Of a DNA stretch of 64,000 bases, positions 34,278-46,310 are shown in pieces. A model generated the notes under the pieces. That model searched no databases. It was not told where the DNA came from and saw only the letters and a list, made by a program, of their open reading frames with translations. The translations under genes and the position numbers were made by a program. Origin of the DNA: Cladobotryum mycophilum (taxonomy: Eukaryota > Ascomycota > Sordariomycetes > Hypocreales > Hypocreaceae). How positions within the stretch are numbered: the first letter of the stretch is position 1; each line of letters begins with the position of its first letter. Location: assembly GCA_036429605.1 (NCBI GenBank), contig JAVFKD010000002.1, positions 2,232,001 through 2,296,000 of the forward strand, given 5' to 3'.

Positions 34278-36176
34278 ATTCTTATGGTTGGCATTGGTAG
34301 TGGTATGCCGCCTAAGATTAGGCTCGGTGATGTTGTAGTGGGTGTACCTACAGTCCAATGGGATTTGGATAAGGCAGAAGTTGGTGCTAGCTTTAATCAG
34401 ACTGGGCCGTTGAATACTCCTCCTCTCTTGCTACTAACAGCTCTGACGCTATTGGAGACGTATCATGACTTGAGTGGGTCTAAGATACCGGAGTATCTAG
34501 ACGAGTTAAAAGAAAAATGGCCACGATTAGCACCAAGATATCTCAGATCTGATTCGCTCAAGGATGTATTATTCAGAGCAAATTATAACCATATCAATAG
34601 CAACCCTCCAATTTTTGCCGACGCAGACGACGAAGACGAAGCAGACGACAGCTGCAAATTTTGCGACAAGACCATGATTATGAAACAAAAGCATAGAGAA
34701 ATGCATGTGCATTATGGCCTGGTAGCATCGGGGAATCAGGTCATCAAAGGCGCTATATTCCGAGATAGACTCAACGAGGATCTTGGTGGTAATGTTCTCT
34801 GTGTCGAGATGGGAGCAGCGGGACTGATGAATGACTTTCCTTGCCTCATTGTCAGAGGTATCTGCGATTACGCGGACTCGCATAGGAATAAAGATTGGCA
34901 GGAGCACGCGGCGGCTGTGGCTACGGCGTTTACGAAAGAGCTTTTAGGGAATTTGTCGGCATATGATGTTAACAAAGAGCGTCCAGTGAAGGATATAATA
35001 ATGCAGGGTGAGTCATTTTCACGTTGAACTTGCAGTGTGTTTTTAACATGAGATACAGTCCTTGACACCGGACCTAAGACTGAAGCCAATGTAACACGTA
35101 TGAAGGCGGAGTTAGACAGCAAAAATGGCCCCGGGGTTCGCAACCGGCTTACACCACATGATTATCGCCAACAGCAAAAAGACTACATTAGCAGACGCCA
35201 ACCAGGAACTGGTCAATGGTTCCTTGAGTCAAGAGAGTTCCTCGGTTGGCTAACTACAAGCAAGCAGACATTGTTCTGCCCCGGAGACCCCTTTACTGGT
35301 AAAACAATTTTGTCATCAATCGTGGTTGAGCACCTCGAATCCATGTTTCATAAGGATTTGAAGATTGGAATCGCATACATCTACTGTAATTTCCAACAGC
35401 AGCACGGGCTGAATGTTGGTGACTTGCTAGTGAGTGTGCTGAATCAGCTGGCTCAATACTTGTCTCCGCTACCTAGCATTGTCACAGAACTTTACGAAAG
35501 GCTTGAAAACGAAGGAAGCCGAACATCATGCGGTGATATTATAGAGGTTCTCCAGCAGATTATAGCGTTATATTCAAGAGTCTTTATCATTGTTGATGCT
35601 CTTGACGAGCACCATGACGGTGGACCTCATCTCATCAGGGAGCTCTTTTATCTTCAAACAAAGCATGAAGTGAATATCTTTGCGACGTCGAGGTTTCTTC
35701 CTCGTATTATCAATATGTTCAACATCAGCGTGTCAATGGAAATTCGTGCGAACACCAGCGATGTGGAAACATATTTGACGGATCACATTAAACGCCTACC
35801 TTCTGTTGTTCAGAGAGACCGACGGCTACAAACCGAGATCATCGAAGTGATTTTAAAAGCTTTTGATGGAAGGTACGTTGTCAGCCATTATAAAACATCC
35901 GTGGAGGGTGCAAGTTCTCATTAGATATATAGTTTTCTCTTAGCGCAGGTTTATCTAGAGTTACTTAACGATCAGTTAACAGCGGATGCCATTCGAAGGA
36001 CATTATCCACTCTACAGGATCAAGAGACAGATGACGACCGAAAGGCTCAAGCGTTAGCCAAAGTATATGACCCAATCATGGCTAAAATCAACTCACAGCG
36101 ACCAGGGCTCAGAAGACTTACTGTGAGAATGCTAGCGTGGATAACCTACGCAAAGAGAGGACTTACTGTAAGATGA

Positions 36177-37223
36177 TCGACAAGGTCAATTCTAGCCCCT
36201 TCTTACCCTGAATTGAGCTAATTCTCGTGTAAGTTGGGACTTAGCTAGGGTGAATGGAATGGTATTTCGGTCGCAGTGAACATGATGCAGATGTGATCTT
36301 TAGATAGCAGAATACAAGGATCCTATTTCCTCTAATAGCCTCTGCCTTGGTGCCCCACCGATCCCCACGTACTTCATTATGTATGCATTTCTGTGTATAT
36401 ATAACGCTTACCAAGCTTAAAGAGGTAATTGTAATACTCGCGGCTCGGTACTCGATGGGAGTCCGAGTCCAGCACTAACCGGAGTGAGACGCTTGTTTTT
36501 CATGTAAAATTTGATCCATGTCAGACTGTAACGGGGCTGCGTAACTTGGCATGCGGAGAAGAGCAGATGGAGTTCGGATTTAAGCGTAGCCTATGACGTT
36601 TGAGTAAATATGACTCAACAAAGTATTAGTTGATAGAGAATCAATTTATGTACATTAATCCAAATTTAGACAATCCCGTAGCAAGATTTTGCCCAGGATA
36701 GCCCCCTTGTTTCCCTCTCAACTCACTGATTACTATTCTACTTCGGCCTGCGGTGCTTATAATTACTGCGAGGACGAGCCGGGTACTGGAAGCGGTCACT
36801 TATTCCCTTGACATGTTCATCAATGCACAACCGGGATTTTGATGATGTCCACACCATCCCGCAAATTCAAGTTGAAAGATCAACCGAACCTTTACCGCAA
36901 GGTGTTTGGTCGATAACTAATCAAGGCGGGTGCATACGTGAATGCATGTCTAAGTCCTGATGGAACGCAAAAGACTCTACGTTCGGGCGTTCTGGTTACA
37001 GTCTATGCATTGTAACCCTTGCAGAACTGTCAGCATTACACCGGCGGCACGGAATGTGATCCACAGAGTTACGAACGGTCCGAGGAGATATCCAGTCATG
37101 TTTAGACTTAAGTTTTATATATAAGGAGGCGAGTACAGACTGATATTGTCCATTCATGCAATACACCTCAGCCTCACAATCATAACTTTACATCCCATCT
37201 ATATAACTCTTACCCTATTCACA
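36177..37223. other. Intergenic region
   Basis: 3' flank of the STAND gene and promoter of the aldolase-family gene. No remnant of the ankyrin or TPR part that should follow the NACHT gene is recognisable here. Confidence 0.5.
37116..37124 (+). promoter_or_regulatory. TATA box of the aldolase-family gene
   Basis: TATATATAA, about 100 nt before the ATG at 37224. Confidence 0.5.
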
Positions 37224-38366
37224 ATGGCCGACAGAAGCTACCTGAACCAGCCGCATCTGCATGTGCAGGCACCATATCGTCCCGCTGTCTTGACGTATCC
37301 GGGCAACCTCCAGGAAGCTCTGCGTCAAGCTCAAGAAAACTCTGAAAAGACATTGTTCGGAATTGGTCAGGGTATCCCCAGTACCTTTTTAACAAAGGTA
37401 TGCGTGAAGATGAAAAATCCCAGATGTGATTGGCCGCATCAATCTGACGTTGGCTAGGTCTTCGCTGCCACAAAACCAGACTTTATCTGGATCGATGTTG
37501 AGCATGGCATGTACGATCGCTTGACACTTCATGAGTACGGCATACGCAAATCCATCCAGTTTTTAAAACAACATGCTGACAGGATATGAAGCTGCATTCA
37601 TGCCGCTAATCACCATTCCGAGGGCAAGACGATGGTCATCGTCAGAGTGCCAAAACACGACGAGGTCAGTTTGACGACAGCTTTGGACGCCGGTGCGGCA
37701 GGCATCATGATCCCCTGCTGTGAAAGCGCACAAGAAGTCGAGCACTTTATGAATGAGATTTATTACCGTGAGTTCTGGCATAGAAGTCCAGCTACGTTTA
37801 CTCAAATTTGTGCTTACAACGATTGAAACAATGTAGCTCCGGTGGGTCGACGGTCATTCAGTCCATGGGTGTTTACCCCTGGAATCTCGGACGCGTCTCT
37901 ATACGAAGATGATGGTTTCAACATGCAATCGTCAAACCGCCACGTCGCCGTCATAGCGCAAATCGAGAGCGTTGAAGGAGTCAAGAATATAGACGAGATT
38001 GCCGCCGTCAAGGGCGTTTCGGCCATGATGTTTGGACCAGGCGATTTCTCGGCGGATGCCAGAATACCGATGAGCTTGAACTTTGCCCAGCCTCATCCCA
38101 CCTTGGTCGACGCCCTGGAAAAGTTCGCCAAGGCTGGCCAAAAGGCCGGCATCCCCCTTTTAGGGTAAGTCCTACGATTTCGATGCCTTTTTAGTGCCAT
38201 CCACGTATGCTCACCGGAAAACAGATATGCCGCAGACGCGAAGATGATCCCCGCCATGGTGGATCAAGGCTACCGGATGATTCTTCTCATGTTTGACGTC
38301 TGGGGTGTCTCACACCTCTTGCATGGTAAGGTTCAGGAGGCGAAAGAGGTGGTTCAGAAAAAGTAG
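37224..38366 (+). CDS. HpcH/HpaI aldolase / citrate lyase family protein
   Basis: Five exons: 37224-37397, 37458-37534, 37592-37767, 37837-38164 and 38225-38366. The four introns are 57-69 nt and the joined length is an exact multiple of three, giving 298 aa. Enzymes of this TIM-barrel family cleave or form C-C bonds of 2-oxo acids (for example 2-oxo-3-deoxy or 4-hydroxy-2-oxo acids) using a divalent metal. Visible landmarks are FGIGQGIPSTF, DFIWIDVEHGMYDR (catalytic histidine region), GAAGIMIPCCESAQEV, AQIESVEGVKNIDEIA (metal-binding glutamate) and MMFGPGDFSADA (metal-binding aspartate). The gene looks intact and has its own TATA box. The FAD oxidase gene follows 0.8 kb downstream on the same strand, but a shared pathway is not shown. 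The exact substrate cannot be told from the sequence. Confidence 0.88.
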
Positions 38367-39142
38367 AGTATAGGAGATAGATGTTCATATACCTAGACAG
38401 TCTCAAGGCTGCATATTCTGATAGAGCAATAGACAAGCTTTTTAAAGGAAAAATATCTATGGAGATGTGTTTCGATAGACGAGAGTGTTCAAATGTATTA
38501 TCACTTGATACTGACCTTAATACTTCGTAGAGTAGCCAACATCCTTGTTCTCCTTCATCTACGTCCTGGTCGCATTCAATCACGTCGCTTCTGTACGATT
38601 GTCTGTCTCCTTTAGGCATTCTGAAGTCCTCGCTTCATTGAATGAAGTCTATAAGTTCCCTAGCTACCGATGCATTCAGCTCAACAGATGATGTAGTTGA
38701 CACTGAAAGGCCGGGGTGGATATTCATGACAGGGATCCAGAGCAAGAGTGGGGATACACACTAACGCATTGTATCGCCAGTCAGACAAAGATCCAGCAGC
38801 TGATCGATCATGGAATGTTTCGTCCGCGCCCATCTGATGACATGACAACTAGTGGGGCGTGTTACGAGGCATGTGGAGCTCAGGGATGTCTTATCCCAGT
38901 CATCATCCATTCCAACCCTAGACCTTGAAGCAAACACGCCCGCAACATATCCACCGAGTCGATGAAAAATAAGACGTCTGTTGAGAAGTCAGCCATATGT
39001 ATTATCCGAAAGCGCCCCGACCGTACAGGGAACCCTGCTTTTTACCATGCGGTGAATATAAATACTTGTCTCTGTCGCCGACGTGCCTTTATTAATCACG
39101 AAATGATTCCACATCATACACTGGAGCCATATAATCATCAAA
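38367..39142. other. Intergenic region
   Basis: Between the aldolase-family gene and the FAD oxidase gene, both on the plus strand. Short frames at 38287-38619 and 38716-38928 have no recognisable content. Confidence 0.5.
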
Positions 39143-42100
39143 ATGAAGATTTCATCTCTATCCATACGATTGTTACCCTTCTTGATTGAGGTCTCGAAAG
39201 CTACAACGACGAAGCAAACATCTCAATGTCGTGCTCTGCCAGGCACCGCAGAATGGCCCTCCTCAAGTGCTTGGGTCCAGCTCAACTCGACAGTTCATGG
39301 ACGACTTATCGCGACAGTCCCAATCGGCACCCCATGTCATGATCCCAATTATAATCAGGCGGCTTGCGAGGCATTGCAACAGCAGTGGAATCTCCCTCAG
39401 CTTCAGTAGGTCACATGCAACAAAATCATCCCAGCTCGTTTAGCGACTTAATTTTGAGCTATTGCATGCAATTGGGAGAACTCGTCGTTGAAGCTAACAC
39501 CTCAAGTCTACCTTCATCGTCATCTATAATGACGCCGTACTTTGCCAACCAGAGCTGCGATCCCTTTACACCAGAGTCACGGCCTTGTGTGCTCGGCAAT
39601 TATGTCTCGTACGCAATCAACGTATCCAGTTCCGATGATGTAGTATCCGGTCTCAAGTTTGCCAAAAAGAACAATATCCGTGTTGTCATACGCAACACAG
39701 GTCATGAGTAGCAGGGCAGCATCCCGACCAAATCTAATAAACAAATCTATCAAATAGTCAAACAAATGAAGCTATTCCCAACTATCAAATAAATAAATAA
39801 AGATAGGTCAAGATTTGATAGATTTGATCAAATATATAGGGTATTTTATAGACCGGAAAATATATTATCCGGTAATAAAATAGCAATAACGACTAATACT
39901 AAATTCTTCCTCGAACGCGAAAACACCACGAATTTAATCTTACATTACTATTTTTATCACAATTATAACTTTTCTATTATATCACAACTTCGTTATTCTA
40001 TTATAACTCCAATGAGTCTCACTATCTTTCAAGCTTCCCGCCCTGTTAGTATACACTCGCAAATCGCTGCTACAAATGAAACTGCTTCCAATTCCGATTC
40101 CGCTCCTGCCGGTCAAAACACACTCGAAAACCTACCGATCGCGAGATGGCGAGGGCGACGTTTTATCCCTGAGCGATATCTATCTCGTAAAAGCTCAAGA
40201 GGCCGTACAAGCTGGATTAAAAATGAGGGGATCTTTGTTCAAGAGCTCCTTCAAGATGACAAGCTTGGAGAGGTCTTTTGGATCTGCCGACGTTGTGATG
40301 AACAATATACCCTCGGATTGCCCTTCAAAGCCTCAGCAACAACCTCCGCAACCGATCATCTTCGAAAAAAGCATCGTATCATAGAATCTGATCTAACTGA
40401 TCTATCTACTGGTTCCGAATCCGAAGACCCTAGCCTTCATCCTCGTAAACGACAACGATTTCATACTACACCTCTCTCAAAGACCCAGTTATTAAAGATT
40501 CACGAGCTTCTTGCTGGTTTTATTGTTGATACAGACCAACCCTTTTCTATCTTCGATAATTCGTATATTCGGAAGGTCTTCCTTGAGTTCAATCCGTCGC
40601 TTTCAAGTCAAATCTCTTGGAGTCGAACAAGTCAACGTCAATGTGTTAATACCCTCTTTCTATCAAAGAAAGAGATAATAAAACAGGGACTTCATAACGC
40701 TCTTTCACAAATCCACCTTGGCTTTGATCTATGGACTTCACCAAATCGACTTGCAATAATGGCGGTTACAGGTCACTTTCTCGACCAAAATGGTCATCAA
40801 CAACAACGTCTCCTTGCTTTACGAGAGCAGCCTGGATCCCATACAGGTATACACCTTGCTAATACTCTTCATACAATAGTTAAAGACTGGGGAATATCTA
40901 CTCGACTTAGAACGATCGTCTCGGATAACGCCTCAAATAACGATACGTGTCTTCAACACCTTTTCAATATCCTAGATCCTACGATGACCTCAGTAAAGAT
41001 ATCAGAACGGCGAATGCGATGCTATGGCCATATACTCAACCTTGTTGCTCGTGCTTATTTGTACGGGGAGAATAGTGAATCCTTTGAGCAAGAGTCACAG
41101 GTTCATACGATTACAGATAACCTTGATAATGAGCTTAATCATTAGAGAAAGAAAGGCCCAATTGGCAAGCTACACAATATCGTTAGGTTCATTAGAGCCT
41201 CGCCTCAACGGTCCGCCCAATTCAAGAAGATTGTTCCCGAAGAACATGATCATAACGACTTTTTGTTACATAACGCGTCACCCCGTGAAGTTGAACTGCT
41301 TCTCAATAACGAGACACGGTGGAATTCAACATATCTAATGATTGAACGCGCTATAGAAAAGCAACAGCAAATCCAAGGCTTCCTAGGGCAGAACCAACTT
41401 GAAACAGACCGAAAAAAGCGTATCCCTGACGAGGATATTCTTACGATTGAAGATTGGCGGCTTTTGATAGAGATTAAAGATATCCTTAAGCCCCTTTGGA
41501 GTCAAACGATGCGTTGCCAAGGTTGGGGCAAGGGAGATAGTCACGGCAGGATTTGGGAGATCATGACAGGCATTGAGTTCCTTCTTACACATCTTGAGCA
41601 TTGGAAAGTGTTCTTTACCCCCTACTGATGAGGAAATCGAAGAGACTCAGAGTCAAATACAGACTACAAATCGTACCCGAACAACACGAAGCCAACAGCC
41701 TTGTTACGATCAGCCAAGACAACGAACCTCACGATCAAATCCAATAAATAAGCTTCCAGAGCATACAAGAAAGGAATATCTAATACAGGGGGAACGGATA
41801 CAAGGCCTTGTTGATGATTCAAGATCGTATCTTCGGCTTTCTATTCTGAACGCTTGGCAAAAGCTTAATTTATATTATACAAAGCTTGGAGAATCACCTC
41901 TCTTTGCTGCTGCAGTTATCTTACAGCCTAACCTAGGTATTCGATGGCTTGAAGATCGTTGGAATAGTGAGGAACAGCTTGTATGGCTTCGTGATGCAAA
42001 GAAAGGTCTTGCTGCATACTGTGAGCGTTGGTATCAGCAACATCCTGATCCTGATCCTATCATACAAGCTCCAAGCCTTCACGATACCCTCTTTTCCCAA

Positions 42101-43935
42101 CCACCAAGTCTTGATAGTCTTTACGATGATTGGCTCAACTGTACGACCGTACGGCAAGATGAGGGCTCTGAGCTTGAGAGATACTATCATCTTAAGCTTA
42201 CACAACGAGTTGATCCAATTCCTTGGTGGATATCTCAAAGGGAATCGTTTCCAATACTCAGTAAGCTTGCCTTGGATATATTGGCAATTCCTGCGATGGC
42301 TTCGGACTGTGAGAGGGCATTTAGCTTAGCAAAGCTTACACTATCGTCTCAACGACTTTCAATGAGGGCCTCAACGCTTGAAAAGGCGCAATGCTTAAAG
42401 AACTGGCTAAGGCGAGGAGCAGTTACGCTTGGAGATCCCTTTTTTGTACCAGAATTATAGATTAAAGACTAATACAACCTTTTGGGGCTCCGGAATAGCT
42501 TCACATTCAATTGATTCAAATCTATCAAATCAAATCAAATCGAGCCAAATCAATCAAATCTACCCTCTTAATACGATCAAATAGTCAAATCCCAATGCCT
42601 CATTTGCTTTGTTTGGTCGGGATGCTGCGCTGATGAGTAGGCACCCTCTATCCCAATTATTCATTTGCAATAAAGCCAACTAACTCGACAAGTCTGCTTG
42701 GGCGATCTACCGGAGCCGGGGCCTTGTCAATTTGGACCCATCACCTTAAAAACACCGAGTTTCTTGACTGGGCCGATGCTGGTTATACAGGTCCCGCTCT
42801 AAAGGTTGGCGCTGGTGTTCTTGGCTACGAGGCAGTCGAGGCGGCGGCTGCTCACGGTCTCGTCGTTGTGACGGGCGAATGCGCTACTGTCGGCGTCGCT
42901 GGCGGATATGCCCAAGGTGGAGGACATTCTGCCCTCAGCACCAGCTTTGGCCTTGCAGCAGATCAGGCATTGGAATATGAGGTCGTCACTGCAGCCGGTG
43001 ATGTTGTGACAGCCTCGGCCACCAAAAACGCGGATCTCTATTGGGCCCTGAGCGGCGGCGGTGGCGGAACGTATGGTGTCGTAACATCTCTTACCGTTAG
43101 AGCGCACCCCGCTGGCAATATTGGGGGCTCAAGGTTTTCGTTTGGTGTCGGCAACGGTGTGACGCCGCAAGTCTTCAACGATGCAGTCTCCCGATTCCAC
43201 GCCTTATTACCCAGCATGATCGATCAAAGCGCTGTAGTTATCTATTTCCTCACCAGCGAAGCCCTTGCCATACAGTCGGTGACGGTTCTCAACTCGACGG
43301 GAGATTTTGTCCGAGATACCGTTCTCGGTCCATTTATCCAGGTTCTCAATAGCCTGAACGTTCCGATCACTTCATCATATACGACACTCTCATACCTCGA
43401 CCACTATAACGTGTATATGGGGCCGCTACCATATGGCTATCTTACTGTTGGCGGTAATCAATTTGGAAGCCGCCTCATTCCGAGATCTCTAGTTGAGAAC
43501 GACAACGACTCCTTTCAAAAGGTCCTAGCCAATTTGACGGCTCACGGAGTCTTTGTCATCGGCGGCGCTGCTTCTTATGCATCTCGAAACGGACCACCCA
43601 ATGCAGTCCTTCCAGCCTGGCGCGATGCGCTCATTCAAATGCAACTTCTCACATCCTGGAATAACACGAATTGGGATCAGAATCTCGAGGACCAAAGAAG
43701 AATCACCGAGGAGATTAACCCTCAGTTAGCTGTCATCACCCCGCAGAGTGGTGCTTACATGAACGAGGCCGACTTTAATGAGCCGGAGTGGAAGAAGACG
43801 TGGTTTGGGACGAATTACGAGAGGCTGCTAAGCATTAAGCAGCGATGGGATCCGGACGGAATGTTTTATATTCTCAAAGGTGTCGGAAGTGATGCGTGGA
43901 CAGTTGGAAAAGATGGTCGAATGTGTAAAACATGA
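39143..43935 (+). CDS. Secreted BBE-type FAD-linked oxidase with a transposon in intron 2
   Basis: Exons 39143-39405, 39507-39707 and 42693-43935 join to exactly 569 codons (568 aa), which supports the model. Intron 1 has branch CTAAC and acceptor TCAAG; intron 2 (39708-42692) contains the hAT-2 element. The N-terminal 20 residues form a signal peptide. The FAD_binding_4 domain has NTGHD, the expected 8-alpha-histidyl flavin site, with its codon split from intron 2 by two bases, and GECATVGVAGGYAQGGGHS, whose cysteine would give the second covalent flavin link of berberine-bridge-like enzymes. The C-terminal BBE segment is KQRWDPDGMFY. Such enzymes oxidise alcohols, sugars or secondary-metabolite intermediates with O2. 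Removing the element leaves an ordinary 56-nt intron. Whether a 2985-nt intron is spliced in this fungus is unknown, so the gene may be silenced although its coding sequence is intact. Confidence 0.85.
39704..39711 (+). repeat. Left target-site duplication of hAT-2
   Basis: ATGAGTAG, identical to 42633-42640. It spans the exon 2/intron 2 junction (exon ends ATGA, intron begins GTAG), so the 5' splice site itself has been duplicated. Confidence 0.9.
39712..42632 (+). mobile_element. hAT-family DNA transposon, recent copy (hAT-2)
   Basis: A 2921-bp element with about 21-bp terminal inverted repeats: the left begins CAGGGCAGCATCCCGACC, and the right end is the complement with one mismatch (CAGCGCAGC...). 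It is flanked by the 8-bp duplication ATGAGTAG. Subterminal regions are rich in TCAAAT/ATTTGA repeats (39735-39840 and 42500-42600), a different array from that of hAT-1, so the two elements are different families. Between them lies one nearly intact transposase frame. Base composition is close to that of host genes, with little RIP-type decay. Confidence 0.93.
40012..42460 (+). pseudogene. hAT transposase, nearly intact, one stop and one frameshift
   Basis: Cut-and-paste transposase of about 815 codons. The N-terminal BED-type zinc finger is FWICRRCDEQYTLG...DHLRKKH. The RNase H-like core includes GFDLWTSPNRLAIMAVTGHF, RTIVSDNASNND and RRMRCYGHILNLVARAY. The C-terminal hAT dimerisation domain is DPIPWWISQRESFPILSKLA followed by ASDCERAFSLAKLTLSSQRL. 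A TAG at 41143-41145 replaces the tryptophan normally found before RKKGPIGKLHNIV; it fits TGG to TAG. The frame then changes once near 41610-41630 (LEHWK to SLPPTDEEIEE). The two lesions make this copy inactive unless read through. It is otherwise colinear with the family. Confidence 0.88.
42633..42640 (+). repeat. Right target-site duplication of hAT-2
   Basis: ATGAGTAG, identical to 39704-39711; it carries a second copy of the GT donor (GTAGGC). Confidence 0.9.
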
Positions 43936-44922
43936 GTAACAAACCATGGTAGAAGCCGTGTGCAGAGATTTATATGGTCATTTGTACAACTACAAATGAA
44001 ATAAACCTTCCTCAAAGTAAGCCACGATCAATCACCAGAAGGAAATATGCTATTGACGTCTCACCCGATGCCTTTTTAGTATAATTTTTGTCAAGTATTG
44101 GAGGATTGATGGTACTCAATACTGATGGAATGATTCAATCCACTGTCCAGGACATCCATGTTCAAAATGAAAACAAAGCACCAAGGCTACTACTATCTGG
44201 GTTGACAAAGACATACCGTGAAGTCGGTGTAGGTAGCCGAGATAGATAACATAACTTTTGGCTCTCATCTGTATCGGGCCCCTTTTGAGATAGGTTGACG
44301 AAGAAGCTAGAGATTCTCCTAAAAGCAACATGTCTTACTCAGTGCTCGATTACCCTTACCAAATTCTCTTCTAATGACACTCTTGGAATTGTCGTTCCTA
44401 GGATATTTGTGTCAAACCCATTACTAATGTAGAACCGTTGTTACTACGATTGTTTCCCTATACGGCAAATCTAACCACAGGGCGGAAGCAAAGGCAAGTG
44501 CCAATATAAAAGGTTTCAAGGAGACATACATCTTTTTATACATCTTTCTTTCTGCTGCCTCCGTTGTCTATTGAAGGAAAACCTGGAAGTGCAAAACTCC
44601 CAACACCCACACGGAGCCCTACCCGGAACCACTCAAAATAACACAAATTCATAGCGGAATCATTTGATCATCATATCGGGGAAAAAAATTGTATCTTTTA
44701 CACTACTGACAATGGAAACTATGAACGGTTCTTCGGAACTGAAAGCTTGGTGCGTAGTTGTTGTGATTGCTAATGATTAGCTATATAATTCCGCTTAGAA
44801 CGAAATGCCCATCGCTGCCCCTCTCGGCCCCTCACCTCCCACCTGCCCCCACGTAGCGGGGTCAAACGCTGTGAGGGATAGACAATGGTATGGTAAAGGC
44901 TGATGGTGGGGTATATTCAGTC
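43936..44922. other. Intergenic region
   Basis: Convergent 3' flanks of the FAD oxidase and the DUF1993 gene. No gene is supported; a frame at 44116-44331 has no recognisable content. Confidence 0.5.
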
Positions 44923-45432
44923 TCACGAGTGACTCCAAGGACCATTCCAGGGGGTCAAATAATCCGCCTTACCCAGTGGTACACCTTTCATGCGAAGGAT
45001 GGCATACGTATTTTGGAGGTGGAAGAAAAAATTGGGCATCCCAAAGCCAAAGCCAAAGATGAACTGCTTGCCTGACAACTGGCCCATTGGCATATTGACC
45101 GTGGTCGTTTCCCGGCCCTCGAGCGCCTTGGGGTCAATGCCCTCCAGCAGCGCAAGCGTCTTCTCAGCGCGGGCGATCAGTTGCTCCATCGTTGTTTCGT
45201 TGTCTTCCCACCCCTCGATATCCGTCTCCATTAGCTTTTTTAGTGACTTGGTGGCTGTATTTGACATCGACTGAACGTGAAAGCTGAGCGGCAGCATATC
45301 ATCGATCAATCTTGCAGACGGCAGGGTGTCAGCATCGGGTTATAAGGACGCCTTCTTGAGGATGTCGATGAGTACGGTGACGCCCTTGATATACACCAGC
45401 ACGCTGATGTCGTAGATGTCGATACTGGACAT
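44923..45432 (-). pseudogene. DUF1993 protein with a premature stop
   Basis: One frame from ATG 45432 to the stop at 44923 (170 codons) matches the DUF1993 family of small fungal and bacterial helical proteins. It begins MSSIDIYDISVLVYIKGVTV, then reads LIDILKKASL, TAA at 45342-45340, PDADTLPSARLIDDMLPLSF, and ends with KQFIFGFGFGMPNFFFHLQN and TYAILRMKGVPLGKADYL. The frame is unbroken on both sides of the TAA, and relatives have glutamine there, so CAA to TAA (CpA to TpA) is the simplest explanation. It is a single lesion, hence recent. Members are related in fold to DinB-like four-helix proteins; the biochemical role is unknown. If the stop is a sequencing error, the gene encodes a normal 169-aa protein. 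Confidence 0.82.
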
Positions 45433-46310
45433 GGTGAATGAATGGTCTCTTGTGGTCGAGACGTAAAGAATGAGCGGCTACTTTGAAGGGTAGAGCGGCA
45501 ATGCATCGAAGGAAGTATCGCACTTAATTGGTGGACTTGTCGCTACTTAAGGCGATGGATCGTCTAGCAAGTATCTGGATACAGCGGCTTACACTAAATA
45601 ATGATTCAACCGTTCCTTCACAGATCTTTGTGGCCTATGCATGGAAACATCATCCAATATTCCTCATCATCGAAGAGATGTTCGTCCGGATTTCTTTGGG
45701 GCTCAGTAAAGGTATGGCGGTAAATTATTGAGAGGACCGAGATATTTGCGAGCTATAAAAGAGGATGGTGCCTTTGTCTCCGTTAGTCGAGGCCGGTGTT
45801 AGTCGATGATGTTTGACATGTTGATTCCTTCGTGCTCACTCAGTCTCGATTAAGGCAACACCGCAATGGTCCGACCCCGCATCATCCTTTTTGTAGGAAC
45901 GCCTGCATATGCTAATTTTGCTGGTTACTGCGCACGTGGTAGAGGGACATGACGGCGAGGGCGATGGCAGAATATTGAGCTTACGGTGGGAATGGGAGCG
46001 AAGGTTGGTATGATGCCCGGGCCCCGGAGCAACAACTGTTTTCTGCTGCTCGCTACCCATTTCTCAAGTTCTTGGTACTGGCCACTACGGTGTCATTTAA
46101 GCTTGCTTGAGGTTCAAGCTCCAACCCTAGACACGAAGGGTCCTCAGCAGACATGCTCCACGATCAGGAGCCTTTCGTGCGAGGTTCATACAAAATCTGC
46201 TTAGAAATCGTGATTTGGCGAAATATGTTGCAACATATAGCCAAAATGTTAGCAAATGCGAAAAGGTATTAAGAGATCAATACGATAAATGTAATGTCAA
46301 ATGGACGACC
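45433..46310. other. Intergenic region
   Basis: Promoter side of the DUF1993 gene and 3' flank of the kinase-like gene. Small frames (45528-45731, 45836-46204) have no recognisable content. Confidence 0.45.

Larger units (their letters stand above)
30016..36176 (+). pseudogene. PNP-NACHT STAND gene split by a hAT element
   Basis: Proposed exons: 30016-30237, 30361-30953, 31036-31307 continued at 34278-35007, 35059-35872 and 35933-36176; all four introns are GT-AG. The N-terminal helical segment (from MDAYETLELAWRAVEKVSY) is not recognised. A CPLC...HIAKEVHSFSLRSLPWA zinc-finger-like block follows; joining it to the first exons needs a one-base frame change in exon 2 (30420-30540). The nucleoside-phosphorylase-like domain begins DYTVGWVFALPKELTAAIAM and continues after the transposon as MVGIGSGMPPKIRLGDVVVG. 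It keeps NVLCVEMGAAGLMNDFPC and the IRGICDYADSHRNKDWQEHA segment. The NACHT P-loop is GDPFTGKT and Walker B is IIVDALDE. The gene ends abruptly at ITYAKRGLTVR, where relatives run on (LTxxELQHALAVE) into ankyrin or TPR repeats, so the sensor region is lost. Removing the element and one TSD copy restores the PNP frame exactly. These proteins are putative fungal innate-immune or allorecognition receptors. Confidence 0.8.

Noticed and set aside
36430..36500. tRNA-like stretch with GGGAGTCCGAGTCC
   Set aside because: No cloverleaf with matching acceptor stem could be drawn.
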